From NCBI GenBank assembly GCA_019459085.1, contig JAIBEW010000029.1:1-64000 (forward strand): a DNA stretch of 64,000 nucleotides, given 5' to 3'. Within the stretch, counting starts at the first letter, position 1, and each line of letters begins with the position of its first letter. The position numbers and the translations under genes are program-made. Origin of the DNA: Kaistella sp. (GTDB lineage Bacteria; Bacteroidota; Bacteroidia; Flavobacteriales; Weeksellaceae). Below are positions 33,256 to 42,109 of the stretch, in pieces. Below the pieces are notes generated by a model, which was not told where the DNA came from, did no database searches, and worked only from the letters and a program-made list of their open reading frames with translations.

Positions 33256-34167
33256 CTACTTCGGACTATTGGTTTCATGAAATTTTACATTAGTTTTTCT
33301 CTTCCTTAAAAAATAGAAAAGAAATCCAGCAATCAGCAGAATTGGCCAGATGGAAACAAGGCCTACAATTATTTTCTGGATCAGATAAAAACCTTCAACG
33401 GAAGCGTTTTTCAAATCAAACAGAAAATTGAATTTGTATTTATTGTCCATATTCACGGTGTTCGTAACGGCAATTTCTGCAGTTCGCACTGCCGGTTCTT
33501 TCAAATGAATGTCTACCGTGCTGTATTTCAATTGGTCGCTCATCTCCAGACCGGCAACTTTTTGGTAGTTCCCTTCGCTCATGTTTTGATCGCTTACCTT
33601 TACTTTTTCCACGTTATTTTTAATTTTGGAAATGTTCTCCTGGGTCTTTTTTGTCCTTTGGCTTTCGAGTTCAGCAAGTTTGATGTTGGAAGTCACATCT
33701 TCAGCAAGAATCACCCTCGAATTCAGAAATATTTTCCTGTCATTGATGAACTGAAGCAGCGCTCCGAGTTTTTCAGTCGGGACCCGAACCTGCATTGAGT
33801 TTTCGGTTTGAAATTTCCGTACCAGCATCGCATTTTCATCGGAAGTGTTGAACGTTTCTTCAGACATGATCTGAGAATTCAGCCGGCTCGAGGTCACGAA
33901 TCCTCCGAGTTCCTGAAGCGATTTTTCAATCGCCACCGTTGCATCATAGACATCTTTTACTTCCATGCTGACATCGGCGGTTTTGATAAACTGTTTGTCC
34001 TTCACCTGCATGGTGGCGGCAGAGGAAATACTGTCGGAAACAATCATAGCACTGTCACTTACAGACATGAGTTCCTGAGAAGCTCCGTTCTGCTCATATT
34101 TTTTGCAGGAAAAAACTGCAGTCAGCACCAGGAATCCCAAAGCGATTTTTGAATTTAAATTTTTCAT
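33256..34167 (-). CDS. DUF4349 lipoprotein
   Basis: 303 residues with a lipobox ending in VFSC (cysteine near residue 21). The DUF4349 domain begins FIKTADVSMEVKDVYDATVAIEKSLQELGGFV and includes MQVRVPTEKLGALL, then an amphipathic helix (IKLAELESQRTKKTQENISKI) that may form a coiled coil, then STVDIHLKEP. A single membrane helix at about 265-287 is followed by a basic tail (RKRKTN). The topology suggests a protein spanning from an inner-membrane anchor to the periplasm. Function unknown; the gene is monocistronic. Confidence 0.88.
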   Translation of the reverse strand: MKNLNSKIALGFLVLTAVFSCKKYEQNGASQELMSVSDSAMIVSDSISSAATMQVKDKQFIKTADVSMEVKDVYDATVAIEKSLQELGGFVTSSRLNSQIMSEETFNTSDENAMLVRKFQTENSMQVRVPTEKLGALLQFINDRKIFLNSRVILAEDVTSNIKLAELESQRTKKTQENISKIKNNVEKVKVSDQNMSEGNYQKVAGLEMSDQLKYSTVDIHLKEPAVRTAEIAVTNTVNMDNKYKFNFLFDLKNASVEGFYLIQKIIVGLVSIWPILLIAGFLFYFLRKRKTNVKFHETNSPK

Positions 34168-34293
34168 AACGTAAATTTTTATGGATTTGTTGAATCAAAT
34201 TTGCGTATGAATCTCCTGTAACTTTTGTAAAGGACTTTTAAGTTTTCTGTAAAGTGAATTTGCAATGCAACTGAATGATTTTGAGAATTTTGT

Positions 34294-34327
34294 AAAAAAA
34301 TATTCCTGAAAAATTTCAGGAATATTT
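34294..34327 (-). terminator. Rho-independent terminator after the DoxX gene
   Basis: 14-bp perfect stem AAATATTCCTGAAA/TTTCAGGAATATTT (34298-34311 with 34314-34327). The minus strand then runs into seven Ts. Confidence 0.85.
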
Positions 34328-34352
34328 GTAAAATAACGTAAAAAAATACTTC

Positions 34353-34733
34353 TCAGCTGAAAATCGCATTGAGTTTATGCCTGTTATCGAACAGAATCCA
34401 AAGATTGATGATAAAAAGCAACACCGCAATACCGATTCCCATACCCGAAGGATCTACTGTGAAATTCTGGGCCAGGATTCCCACCATAATTGGAAGCAGG
34501 ACTATTGCGCCTATAGTTCTTGTTTTTGGATAAATAACGAGCAGGCCGCCGATTAATTCCATTGCTCCGACGAGCGGCATAAGCCACGGAACTTGCATAA
34601 ATGCGGCAAAAACCTTCTGTGTGGCTTCCGGAAGATCGGTTGGAACAGGCATGTAATGAAAAAATTTGTCTAATCCGGCGTTGATAAACATCAGCCCGAA
34701 CAGCGTGAACAAAATAAGTTTAACAATTTTCAT
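34353..34733 (-). CDS. DoxX family membrane protein
   Basis: 126 residues with four membrane helices. LFGLMFINAGLDKFFHYM at the N-terminus and PLVGAMELIGGLLVI in the second helix pair are typical of DoxX. The family is linked to redox or quinone chemistry and thiosulfate oxidation in a few organisms, but most bacterial members are uncharacterised. Monocistronic, with a terminator on each side. Confidence 0.85.
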   Translation of the reverse strand: MKIVKLILFTLFGLMFINAGLDKFFHYMPVPTDLPEATQKVFAAFMQVPWLMPLVGAMELIGGLLVIYPKTRTIGAIVLLPIMVGILAQNFTVDPSGMGIGIAVLLFIINLWILFDNRHKLNAIFS

Positions 34734-34760
34734 AAATATAGTTTTTAGGTAAATAAAGAT

Positions 34761-34790
34761 AAAAAAAGTCCTTCAAAAAATGAAGGACTT
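34761..34790 (-). terminator. Rho-independent terminator after lon
   Basis: AAGTCCTTC/GAAGGACTT (34766-34774 with 34782-34790), 7-nt loop, then a T tract on the minus strand. Confidence 0.88.
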
Positions 34791-34809
34791 GTATAAAAAA
34801 CTATCTTTT

Positions 34810-37212
34810 TTATTTTTCAATGGCCAGTTCAACCACTTCTTCCATTCTTTCTACGTAGCTGATCTTTAGATTTTTAAGATAATCTTTCTTGATTTCATCC
34901 ACATCTTTTCGGTTGGCTTCGCACAGGATGATGTGTGTGATTCCGGCTCTGGCTGCGGCAAGCAGTTTTTCTTTAATTCCACCTACCGGAAGCACTTTTC
35001 CTCTGAGGGTGATTTCGCCCGTCATTGCAAGATGCGATTTCACTTTTTTATTTTTGAAGCTCGAAACAATGGAAGTAAGCATCGCGATTCCTGCTGAAGG
35101 TCCGTCTTTCGGTGTGGCGCCTTCCGGAACGTGAACGTGGATATTTTTCTTTTGGATGTCCTCCGCTGAAATTCCCAGTTCGTCATGTTTGGCCTTAATG
35201 TATTCCAAAGCGATTGTGGCCGATTCCTTCATGACCGTTCCAAGATTTCCGGTCATCGTGAGATTTCCTTTTCCTTCGCTCAGAATACTTTCGATAAAAA
35301 GAATGTCGCCGCCAACCTGAGTCCAGGCTAAACCTGTTACCACACCGGGAACGCCTGTAATTTCCGATAACCCTTTCGGTCTTGGAACTCCGAGTATTTC
35401 ATCCACTTTTTCAACGGTGATTTTTGGGTCGTATTCTTTTTCCATGGCGGTCTGAAGCGCCACCCATCGCGCTATTGAAGCAATCTGTTTCTCAAGTCCG
35501 CGGACGCCGCTTTCAGAAGTATGCGCGTCGATGATGTGTTTGAGTTCAGGATTTCCGAGTCTGAAAGATTTTGAATTCAGACCGTTTTCTTCCTGCTGTT
35601 TTTTAATTAAATGTCTTTTGGCTATCTCTACTTTCTCTTCGAGGGTGTATCCGGCGATTTCAATGATTTCCATACGGTCCAGAAGCGGTCTCTGAACATT
35701 GGTAAGAGAATTTGCCGTTGCAATAAACATGACCTTCGAAAGATCGTAACCCATTTCCAGAAAGTTATCGTAAAAAGCGTTGTTCTGTTCAGGATCAAGC
35801 ACTTCAAGGAGCGCAGAACTCGGATCACCGTTTACGCCCTGCCCGATTTTGTCAATCTCATCCAAAACAATAACCGGATTTGATGTTCCGGACTTTTTCA
35901 CAGACTGCAGAATCCTCCCCGCCATTGCACCGATATAGGTTTTCCGATGTCCGCGGATTTCAGATTCATCGTGGAGACCGCCCAACGAAACGCGCACATA
36001 TTTCCTTCCGAGCGCATCAGCAACCGATTTTCCCAAAGAAGTTTTCCCAACTCCGGGAGGACCCACCAAACATAAAATCGGAGATTTCATGTTGTTTTTG
36101 AGTTTCAGAACCGCCATGTGTTCGAGAATTCTTTTTTTGATGTCTTCGAGACCGAAATGGGCTTTATCCAGAACTTTTTCGGCTTTGCTGATGTCGAAAA
36201 CATCCTTGGAGTAGGTTTCCCAGGGCAGATCGGTGAAAAAATCCAGATAATTCCGCTGTACGTTGTAATCCGGAGAATTGGGATTCTGTCTCTGAAGTCG
36301 TCCGATCTCCTTCTGAAAATGAATTTCGACTTCTTCATTCCATTTGATCGTTTTTGCTTTCAAAAGCAGTTCTTCCACATCCGATTCGGGGCCGCCGCCC
36401 AGTTCTTCCTGAATCGTTCTGATTTGTTGGTTCAGAAAATATTCCCTTTGGCTTTTATCGAGTTCGCGGTTGGTTTTCTGATGAATCTGATTCCTCAAAT
36501 CCAGTTTGCGGTAATCTTCATGCATCAGTTCATAACATTTCTCCGCTCGGATTAAGAGGCTTTTTTCCTCAAGAAGCATCTGTTTGTCCAACGAAGTGAA
36601 ATTCGCATTGGTGCAGATAAAATTCAGCAGATCCTCATTATCATTCATGTTTTTGACTGCGAAGTTGGCGGCATTCGGAATATTCGGATCCAGCTCAATG
36701 ATTTTCAACGCCATGTCCTTGATGTTCTCCAGAAGCGCAATGTATTCTTCCTTTTTCTTGGTCGAAGTATCTTTAAGTTTTGTGATTTCTGCTTTAAAAT
36801 ACGGTTTTGAAGCGGTGAAATTCTTGATTTTAAAACGCTGATAGCCTTTTGTGATAGCCGTTACATTTCCTTCTGGAAGTTTAATGATTTTGATGATTTT
36901 GGCTAAGGTTCCAACCTGAAAAAGGTCCTTTTCGGTAGGATTTTCGATTGCTGAATTGTTCTGGCTCAGAATTCCAATGAGTTCATTGTTATTCTGGGCA
37001 TCTTCAAGAAGTTTGATGGACATTGTTCTGCCGGCAGTAATCGGAATGACTACTTTTGGAAACATCACCATATTTCTTACCGGTAAAATGGGGAAAATGA
37101 TCTGTTCCTCATTTAATGACTGATGCATTTCATCGAGGTTGATCTCTTCGGCAACAATGCTGAAACCGTCATTTATAATTTCATCAAAACTGATATCTTC
37201 AAATTCTGTCAT
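34810..37212 (-). CDS. lon: ATP-dependent protease Lon
   Basis: Cytoplasmic AAA+ serine protease that removes misfolded and regulatory proteins. 800 residues from the ATG at 37212. The frame extends to a TTG at 37230, which lies inside an upstream palindrome and is less likely. The N-terminal LON substrate domain (about 40-230) contains FPILPVRNMVMFP. Walker A is GPPGVGKTS at about 384-392. The catalytic dyad is S706 in KDGPSAGIAM and K747 in GGIKEKLLAAARAG. Monocistronic. No CIRCE or other heat-shock operator is recognised upstream, only the palindrome at 37224-37238. Confidence 0.97.
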   Translation of the reverse strand: MTEFEDISFDEIINDGFSIVAEEINLDEMHQSLNEEQIIFPILPVRNMVMFPKVVIPITAGRTMSIKLLEDAQNNNELIGILSQNNSAIENPTEKDLFQVGTLAKIIKIIKLPEGNVTAITKGYQRFKIKNFTASKPYFKAEITKLKDTSTKKKEEYIALLENIKDMALKIIELDPNIPNAANFAVKNMNDNEDLLNFICTNANFTSLDKQMLLEEKSLLIRAEKCYELMHEDYRKLDLRNQIHQKTNRELDKSQREYFLNQQIRTIQEELGGGPESDVEELLLKAKTIKWNEEVEIHFQKEIGRLQRQNPNSPDYNVQRNYLDFFTDLPWETYSKDVFDISKAEKVLDKAHFGLEDIKKRILEHMAVLKLKNNMKSPILCLVGPPGVGKTSLGKSVADALGRKYVRVSLGGLHDESEIRGHRKTYIGAMAGRILQSVKKSGTSNPVIVLDEIDKIGQGVNGDPSSALLEVLDPEQNNAFYDNFLEMGYDLSKVMFIATANSLTNVQRPLLDRMEIIEIAGYTLEEKVEIAKRHLIKKQQEENGLNSKSFRLGNPELKHIIDAHTSESGVRGLEKQIASIARWVALQTAMEKEYDPKITVEKVDEILGVPRPKGLSEITGVPGVVTGLAWTQVGGDILFIESILSEGKGNLTMTGNLGTVMKESATIALEYIKAKHDELGISAEDIQKKNIHVHVPEGATPKDGPSAGIAMLTSIVSSFKNKKVKSHLAMTGEITLRGKVLPVGGIKEKLLAAARAGITHIILCEANRKDVDEIKKDYLKNLKISYVERMEEVVELAIEK

Positions 37213-37223
37213 AATATTTTTGA

Positions 37224-37238
37224 ATGACAAATTGTCAT
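37224..37238. promoter_or_regulatory. 15-bp palindrome upstream of lon
   Basis: ATGACAA-A-TTGTCAT, perfect 7-bp arms around one base, 12 bp before the preferred lon ATG. It could be an operator controlling lon, or a small stem in its leader. Confidence 0.4.
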
Positions 37239-37413
37239 TTTAATTAAAGGGTTAACCGGCAATTCTCCGAAAACGATTTGAAAATTGCTTTAAAATAAAG
37301 GCATTACTAATTTCGCAAGCATTATGCCAAGGAAAAAATTAGACAAAATTTCCATTATTCAACAAAATCTTTAGATAAATCTTTAAAATTTTTCTTAATC
37401 TGTTAAAAATGTG

Positions 37414-37421
37414 TATTTTCG
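37414..37421 (+). promoter_or_regulatory. -7-like element for the PpiD-like foldase
   Basis: TATTTTCG, a TAnnTTTG variant with C in place of the last T, 24 nt before the ATG at 37446. The same TTCG ending occurs upstream of the secreted gene starting at 52147. Confidence 0.4.
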
Positions 37422-37445
37422 CACACTGATAAAATTAAATACAAA

Positions 37446-39599
37446 ATGGCAGTTTTAGGAGAAATTAGAAAGCGTCCTTGGCTTTTGATGGGAGTAATTG
37501 CAATTGCGCTTTTGGCGTTTTTGGTAAATCCGGAAAGTATTGATAAGGTATTGGGAAAGAATCCTGATATTCTTGGAAAGGTGAACGGAGAAAAAATTAC
37601 AAGAGAAGAATATAACGATCAACTCTTCATCATGCAGCAGCAGGCTCAGCAACAGGGTCAACCTACAACCGGTCTGGAAGAACAGGCTTGGCAAATGTTG
37701 GTGCAGTCGAAACTCATCCAGCAGCAGTTTGAAAAAATGGGCATGGAGATGAATGATGACCTGTTCTGGAATCAACTTCAATATGATCCTATGTTTGCTC
37801 AAAACAAACAGAATTTCGACGAAAAAGGCAATTTCAAACTTCAGGAAATCAAAAAGCAGGTGGAGGAACTTCAAAAAAGCGGAAACGTGGAATCCTACAA
37901 CCAGTGGATGAAGACCCGAAAAGCCATTGAATACCGAATGATGGCAAGACAGGTTTTTGCCAATATCTCTACCGGAATCACCACCGGAAAAAAAGAAGCA
38001 GAAGAAATGATGAAGCAGAGAGATCAGCTTGCAGACATCGATTTTGTTAAAGTAGATTACACAACATATCTTCAGAAAAATCCAATTAAGGTTACGACGG
38101 AAGATCTGAAGAAATATATCGACCTGCATCCTGTTATGTATAAAACAGAACCAAGCAGAAATTTAGGATTGGTTTATTTTCCGGCACAGCCAAGTGCAGC
38201 AGATGATTCTGCAGCGCTTAAAGAAATCACCAAACTGTATGCTGCAGGAACTGAAGCTAGCGAAGGAAAAGAAAACTTTCAGAATACCGCGAACGATTCT
38301 ATGTTCGTTACTTTGAATTCAGATATGCCCTTCAACAATCAGTATTACAGTCCTAATCAATTGCCACAGACCATTCAGGCGCAGGTTCCAACTGCCGCAG
38401 TAGGACAGGTTTTCGGCCCTTATAAGGAGCAGAATTTCTACGTAGTTTCTAAACTTTTAGACAAGAAAACTTCAGACTCTACACTGTCAAGACATATTTT
38501 GGTTTCTTACAAAGGTAACCAGGCAGGAGCCAGTGAAACAAGAAGCAAAGAAGAGGCGAAAAAACTGGCAGATTCTATCGGAGCCGCTGTAAAAGCTGAT
38601 CCTAATAAATTTGCAGACTTTTTAAAATATTCATCAGATCCTGGTTCTGCACAGCAGGGCGGAAGCGTTGGCTGGACAACTCCTGAAACTCCTTTCGTAC
38701 CGGAATTTCTTGCCTTCCTGAAAAACAATGGTAAAGGTGCTACTGAAGTTGTAGAAACCCAGTTCGGATACCACATCATCAACATTCAGGATAAAAAGGC
38801 AGGCGCAATGACTTATAAAGTTGCCAACCTTGTAAAAGCCATCAAACCTTCAGAACAGACGGAATCCACTGTTGACAGAAACGCGAGAAGATTTATTCAG
38901 CAGGTTCAGGGAAAATCATTCAACGATTTTGTAAATATTGCCAAAAAAGGAAACTATGCATTCTCAAATCCGAAATCAGTAAAACGATTCGACGGACAGC
39001 TTCAAGGTCTTGGAACAGATAAAGATGAAGAAATCATTTCCTGGGCTTTCGACAAAAAAAGAGAGAAAAATGACACGGAGTTCTTTACTGTGGAAGGAAC
39101 TGGCGACAAGATTGTTGCATTCCTTAACGGAAAACAGGAAAGAGGACTTGCTGATCCCGAATCGGTAAGAGACCAGATAGAGCCGATTGTTAAAAACCAA
39201 CTTGCTGCGAAAAAAATCGCTGAAAAAATAACGGCTGCTAAGGCAACAAGCCTTGATCAGATCGCAAAATTATTTGCGACGGCTAAACAATCCGCTCAGG
39301 TTAATCTGCTGAATCCTTCAGTTGCAGGAGCTATGGAGCCGAAAGTTGCAGGAGCCGCATTTGGAGTAGCGAAAGGTAAAGTATCGAATCCTGTTGAAGG
39401 AATGACCGGGGTTTATGTTTTGGTGAAAAAATCAGAAACAGTAAACAAACAGCCTGGAGACCTCAAACAGATTACCGAGGGAATTACACAGCAGAATTCA
39501 CAGATGTTCGGCCAGCAGTTTATGAAAAGTCTTCAGGACAATTCAAAAATCGAAGATTACAGAATTGAGGTATGGAATGTGGGTCAGACCCAACAGTAA
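37446..39599 (+). CDS. ppiD: PpiD-like membrane-anchored peptidyl-prolyl isomerase/foldase
   Basis: 717 residues with a single N-terminal membrane anchor (about 12-27, after RKRPWLLM). A SurA-type N-terminal chaperone region follows (GKVNGEKITREEYNDQL to about 210), then a parvulin rotamase domain at about 349-450 (SRHILVSYKG, then DPGSAQQGGSVGW, then TQFGYHIINI). A second, degenerate parvulin-like region may lie near the C-terminus. In E. coli PpiD assists proteins leaving the Sec translocon into the periplasm. It is divergent from lon, a sensible proteostasis pairing. A terminator follows. Confidence 0.92.
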   Translation: MAVLGEIRKRPWLLMGVIAIALLAFLVNPESIDKVLGKNPDILGKVNGEKITREEYNDQLFIMQQQAQQQGQPTTGLEEQAWQMLVQSKLIQQQFEKMGMEMNDDLFWNQLQYDPMFAQNKQNFDEKGNFKLQEIKKQVEELQKSGNVESYNQWMKTRKAIEYRMMARQVFANISTGITTGKKEAEEMMKQRDQLADIDFVKVDYTTYLQKNPIKVTTEDLKKYIDLHPVMYKTEPSRNLGLVYFPAQPSAADDSAALKEITKLYAAGTEASEGKENFQNTANDSMFVTLNSDMPFNNQYYSPNQLPQTIQAQVPTAAVGQVFGPYKEQNFYVVSKLLDKKTSDSTLSRHILVSYKGNQAGASETRSKEEAKKLADSIGAAVKADPNKFADFLKYSSDPGSAQQGGSVGWTTPETPFVPEFLAFLKNNGKGATEVVETQFGYHIINIQDKKAGAMTYKVANLVKAIKPSEQTESTVDRNARRFIQQVQGKSFNDFVNIAKKGNYAFSNPKSVKRFDGQLQGLGTDKDEEIISWAFDKKREKNDTEFFTVEGTGDKIVAFLNGKQERGLADPESVRDQIEPIVKNQLAAKKIAEKITAAKATSLDQIAKLFATAKQSAQVNLLNPSVAGAMEPKVAGAAFGVAKGKVSNPVEGMTGVYVLVKKSETVNKQPGDLKQITEGITQQNSQMFGQQFMKSLQDNSKIEDYRIEVWNVGQTQQ

Positions 39600-39619
39600 T
39601 ACCTGAAACATATCAACTA

Positions 39620-39655
39620 AATAAAAGCGGCAGTATCTGTCGCTTTTATTTTTTC
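39620..39655 (+). terminator. Rho-independent terminator after the PpiD-like gene
   Basis: 14-bp stem AATAAAAGCGGCAG/CTGTCGCTTTTATT (39620-39633 with 39637-39650, one G-U pair), 3-nt loop and T tract. Confidence 0.9.
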
Positions 39656-39695
39656 TTACTCAATTCACCAGAGAAAGTATTGAATTAAAAAGTAT

Positions 39696-39703
39696 TATAT
39701 TTG
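39696..39703 (+). promoter_or_regulatory. -7 promoter element for the MlaD-type gene
   Basis: TATATTTG, 20 nt before the GTG start at 39724. Confidence 0.55.
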
Positions 39704-39723
39704 CTCAATAAAAGAACAAAAAA

Positions 39724-40680
39724 GTGAAATTCAGTAAAGAAATAAAAGCAGGCGCTATCGCCCTTATAGCCATCATAGGATTTGTCCTACTATTTCAGTT
39801 TATGAAAGGTAAAAGCCTTTTTACGACTGACAATATATTCTTTGCAAAATACGAAAATGTTGAAGGCCTGGAAGCTTCCAGCAAAGTGTCCATCAACGGT
39901 TTACGTGTTGGACAAGTTGATAAAATCATCCCAATTACTCAAAAAGATGGACGGATTCATTTTGTGGTGCAGATTTCTGTAGACAATGATTTTGAATTTG
40001 CAAAAAAATCGACGGTCGAGATTTTCGAACCCGGAATTATGACGGCAAAAGAAGTCAGAATTAATCTGGCTTACGGCGGCGCTCAGGCGAAAGACGGTGA
40101 TACGCTTTCCGGAAATTACAAACTTTCCATGCTAAGCAACATCTCCAAACAGGTAGAGCCTGTTAAAGATCAGCTGCAGGGCGTTTTATTAAAGGTAGAT
40201 TCGGTAATGGCAAGTACCAACCAGATTCTTGATGAAAGAAACAGAGCAGAAATCCGCGCGTTGCTGACGAATTTAAACCGTACTGTTGCCGCTTTCGAAG
40301 GAACTTCACGCCAGACCAACGCTTTAATCACCAACAACGATCCCAGAATTCAAAGAATGCTCGACAATGCCAATTTAGCCACAATCAGCGCTAAAACTGC
40401 CATTGATAAATACGGAAGAGTTGCAGATGAAGTTGATGTGAAAAAACTCAACAATACGATTGATAAATTAAGCACCACTGCCGATAAACTTAACGGCGTA
40501 ATTTCAGGAATCCAAAATGGCGAAGGTTCTCTTGGGAAACTGGCAAAAGACGAAGAACTGTACCGGAATTTGAACGAATCTTCTTCGAACCTTAACAGCC
40601 TGATCCTGGATTTAAAAGCCAATCCAAAACGATATCTCAATTTCTCAGTATTCGGAAAAAACAGCACGCCTAAAGACTAA
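39724..40680 (+). CDS. mlaD: MlaD-type MCE domain protein
   Basis: 318 residues, GTG start. A single N-terminal membrane anchor (AGAIALIAIIGFVLLF) is followed by the MCE domain (about 35-120: VEGLEASSKVSINGLRVGQVDKI, FEPGIMTAKEVRINLAYGG). A long helical region and a C-terminal tail follow. Periplasmic MCE proteins form hexameric rings bridging an MlaE/MlaF ABC core to the outer membrane for lipid transport. The only MlaE/F genes in the window are about 12 kb upstream on the other strand. It probably leads a transcript with the Fe-S genes, which start 12 bp later. Confidence 0.92.
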   Translation: MKFSKEIKAGAIALIAIIGFVLLFQFMKGKSLFTTDNIFFAKYENVEGLEASSKVSINGLRVGQVDKIIPITQKDGRIHFVVQISVDNDFEFAKKSTVEIFEPGIMTAKEVRINLAYGGAQAKDGDTLSGNYKLSMLSNISKQVEPVKDQLQGVLLKVDSVMASTNQILDERNRAEIRALLTNLNRTVAAFEGTSRQTNALITNNDPRIQRMLDNANLATISAKTAIDKYGRVADEVDVKKLNNTIDKLSTTADKLNGVISGIQNGEGSLGKLAKDEELYRNLNESSSNLNSLILDLKANPKRYLNFSVFGKNSTPKD

Positions 40681-40692
40681 AAACCTTTCAAT

Positions 40693-42021
40693 ATGCAATA
40701 TATTGACAATATTATTTTCTTCATAGCCCTTATTGTGGGTTTCGGACTTTTTTTCAAAAGTTTAAAAGAAATCTACCGGAACATCCGCCTCGGGAAAAAA
40801 ATCGACAGGACTGATCAAACTGCAGTACGATGGGCAACGATGGGTAAAGTTGCCCTCGGACAGAGCAAAATGGCAAAACGCCCTATAGCAGGATTTCTGC
40901 ACATGATTGTGTACGTTGGTTTTGTAATTATCAACATTGAGCTGCTCGAAATTATCGTTGACGGAATCTTCGGCACTCACCGTTTTTTAGCCGGTATCTT
41001 CGGCGATACTTTGTACGGAATTTTTACCGCTACGCTGGAAGTTCTTGCTGCTTTGGTAATAATTGCAGTGGTTCTTTTCTTTATCCGAAGAAATTTTTAC
41101 GGAGTGAAGAGGCTCAATATGAAGGAGCTTTTCGGCTGGCCAAAGAATGATGCAAACTGGATTTTGATTATTGAATTTGCTTTGATGGTTGCTTTTTTTA
41201 CGATGAATGCATCCGACTGGGTTCTTCAGCAAAAAGGCAGTTTAGCAGCACACGGCAGTTTTCCGGTGTCATCAAACGTTCTTGCACCCCTTTTTCAAAG
41301 CTCCGGCGACGGAACACTGTCGTTAGTGGAAAGAGGCGCATGGTGGTTTCACTTCATTGGGATTCTTTTCTTCATGAATTATCTGTATTATTCCAAACAC
41401 CTACATATTTTACTCGCTTTCCCGAATACCTGGTTCGCAAACTTGCAGCCGAAAGGAAAATTCAATAATTTGGCTTCGGTAACCGCTGAAATCAAACTCA
41501 TGATGGATCCGAATGCAGATCCTTATGCAGCGCAGCCGGAAGCTGATCCTAATGCAGTTCCTGATAAATTCGGGGCGAATGATATTTTTGACCTGAATCA
41601 GGTTCAATTGCTCAATGCTTATTCATGCACAGAATGCGGAAGATGTACCGCTGTTTGTCCGGCCAATATTACCGGCAAAAAACTTTCGCCACGTAAAATC
41701 ATGATGGACACGCGCGACCGGATTGAAGAAGTGGCAAAAAACATCAATAAAAACGGAAAATTTGTGGATGACGGCAAAAAACTGCTTGATGATCATATTC
41801 AGAGAGAGGAACTTTGGGCTTGTACCACTTGTAATGCTTGTGTTGAAGCATGTCCTATTCTGATTGACCCTTTATCAATCATTACTGAAATGCGTAGATT
41901 TTTGGTTATGGAACAGTCGGCAGCACCACAGGAACTCAATCTGATGATGACGAACGTTGAAAACAATGCCGCACCGTGGCAGTATAATCAGGCTGATCGT
42001 TTGAAATGGGCAACGGAGTAA
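40693..42021 (+). CDS. Membrane-bound 4Fe-4S dicluster protein, HdrE/NarI-like plus HdrC-like region
   Basis: 442 residues. The N-terminal half has about five membrane helices with histidines suited to b-type heme binding (FLHMIVYVGF, WWFHFIGILFF, YSKHLHILL), as in NarI/HdrE/DsrM-type subunits. The C-terminal half carries two cysteine motifs, CTECGRCTAVCP and CTTCNACVEACP, for two [4Fe-4S] clusters. The next Fe-S gene, 88 bp later, supplies CCG-type domains, so together they resemble a split HdrDE/DsrMK-type membrane electron-transfer module. The electron donor and acceptor are unknown. Confidence 0.85.
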   Translation: MQYIDNIIFFIALIVGFGLFFKSLKEIYRNIRLGKKIDRTDQTAVRWATMGKVALGQSKMAKRPIAGFLHMIVYVGFVIINIELLEIIVDGIFGTHRFLAGIFGDTLYGIFTATLEVLAALVIIAVVLFFIRRNFYGVKRLNMKELFGWPKNDANWILIIEFALMVAFFTMNASDWVLQQKGSLAAHGSFPVSSNVLAPLFQSSGDGTLSLVERGAWWFHFIGILFFMNYLYYSKHLHILLAFPNTWFANLQPKGKFNNLASVTAEIKLMMDPNADPYAAQPEADPNAVPDKFGANDIFDLNQVQLLNAYSCTECGRCTAVCPANITGKKLSPRKIMMDTRDRIEEVAKNINKNGKFVDDGKKLLDDHIQREELWACTTCNACVEACPILIDPLSIITEMRRFLVMEQSAAPQELNLMMTNVENNAAPWQYNQADRLKWATE

Positions 42022-42109
42022 GATGATGATTTGAAAATATGATGATGTGATTTTTTTGAATTTAGAAGAAGCAGTACCTCATCAAATCAACTAATTAGCA
42101 AATTAAATA
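42022..42109. repeat. Repetitive AT-rich intergenic element with inverted arms
   Basis: Spacer between the two Fe-S genes built from repeated GATGAT/GATTTG-type words. TGATTTGA (42027-42034) is perfectly inverted at 42082-42089 (TCAAATCA). The simple, self-similar composition resembles the dispersed intergenic repeats of flavobacterial genomes. The second Fe-S gene starts right after it. Confidence 0.5.

Noticed and set aside
37324-37374. 16-residue ORF (MPRKKLDKISIIQQNL) upstream of the PpiD-like gene
   Set aside because: Too short and without a start context or conservation evidence; chance occurrence in an AT-rich gap is likely.
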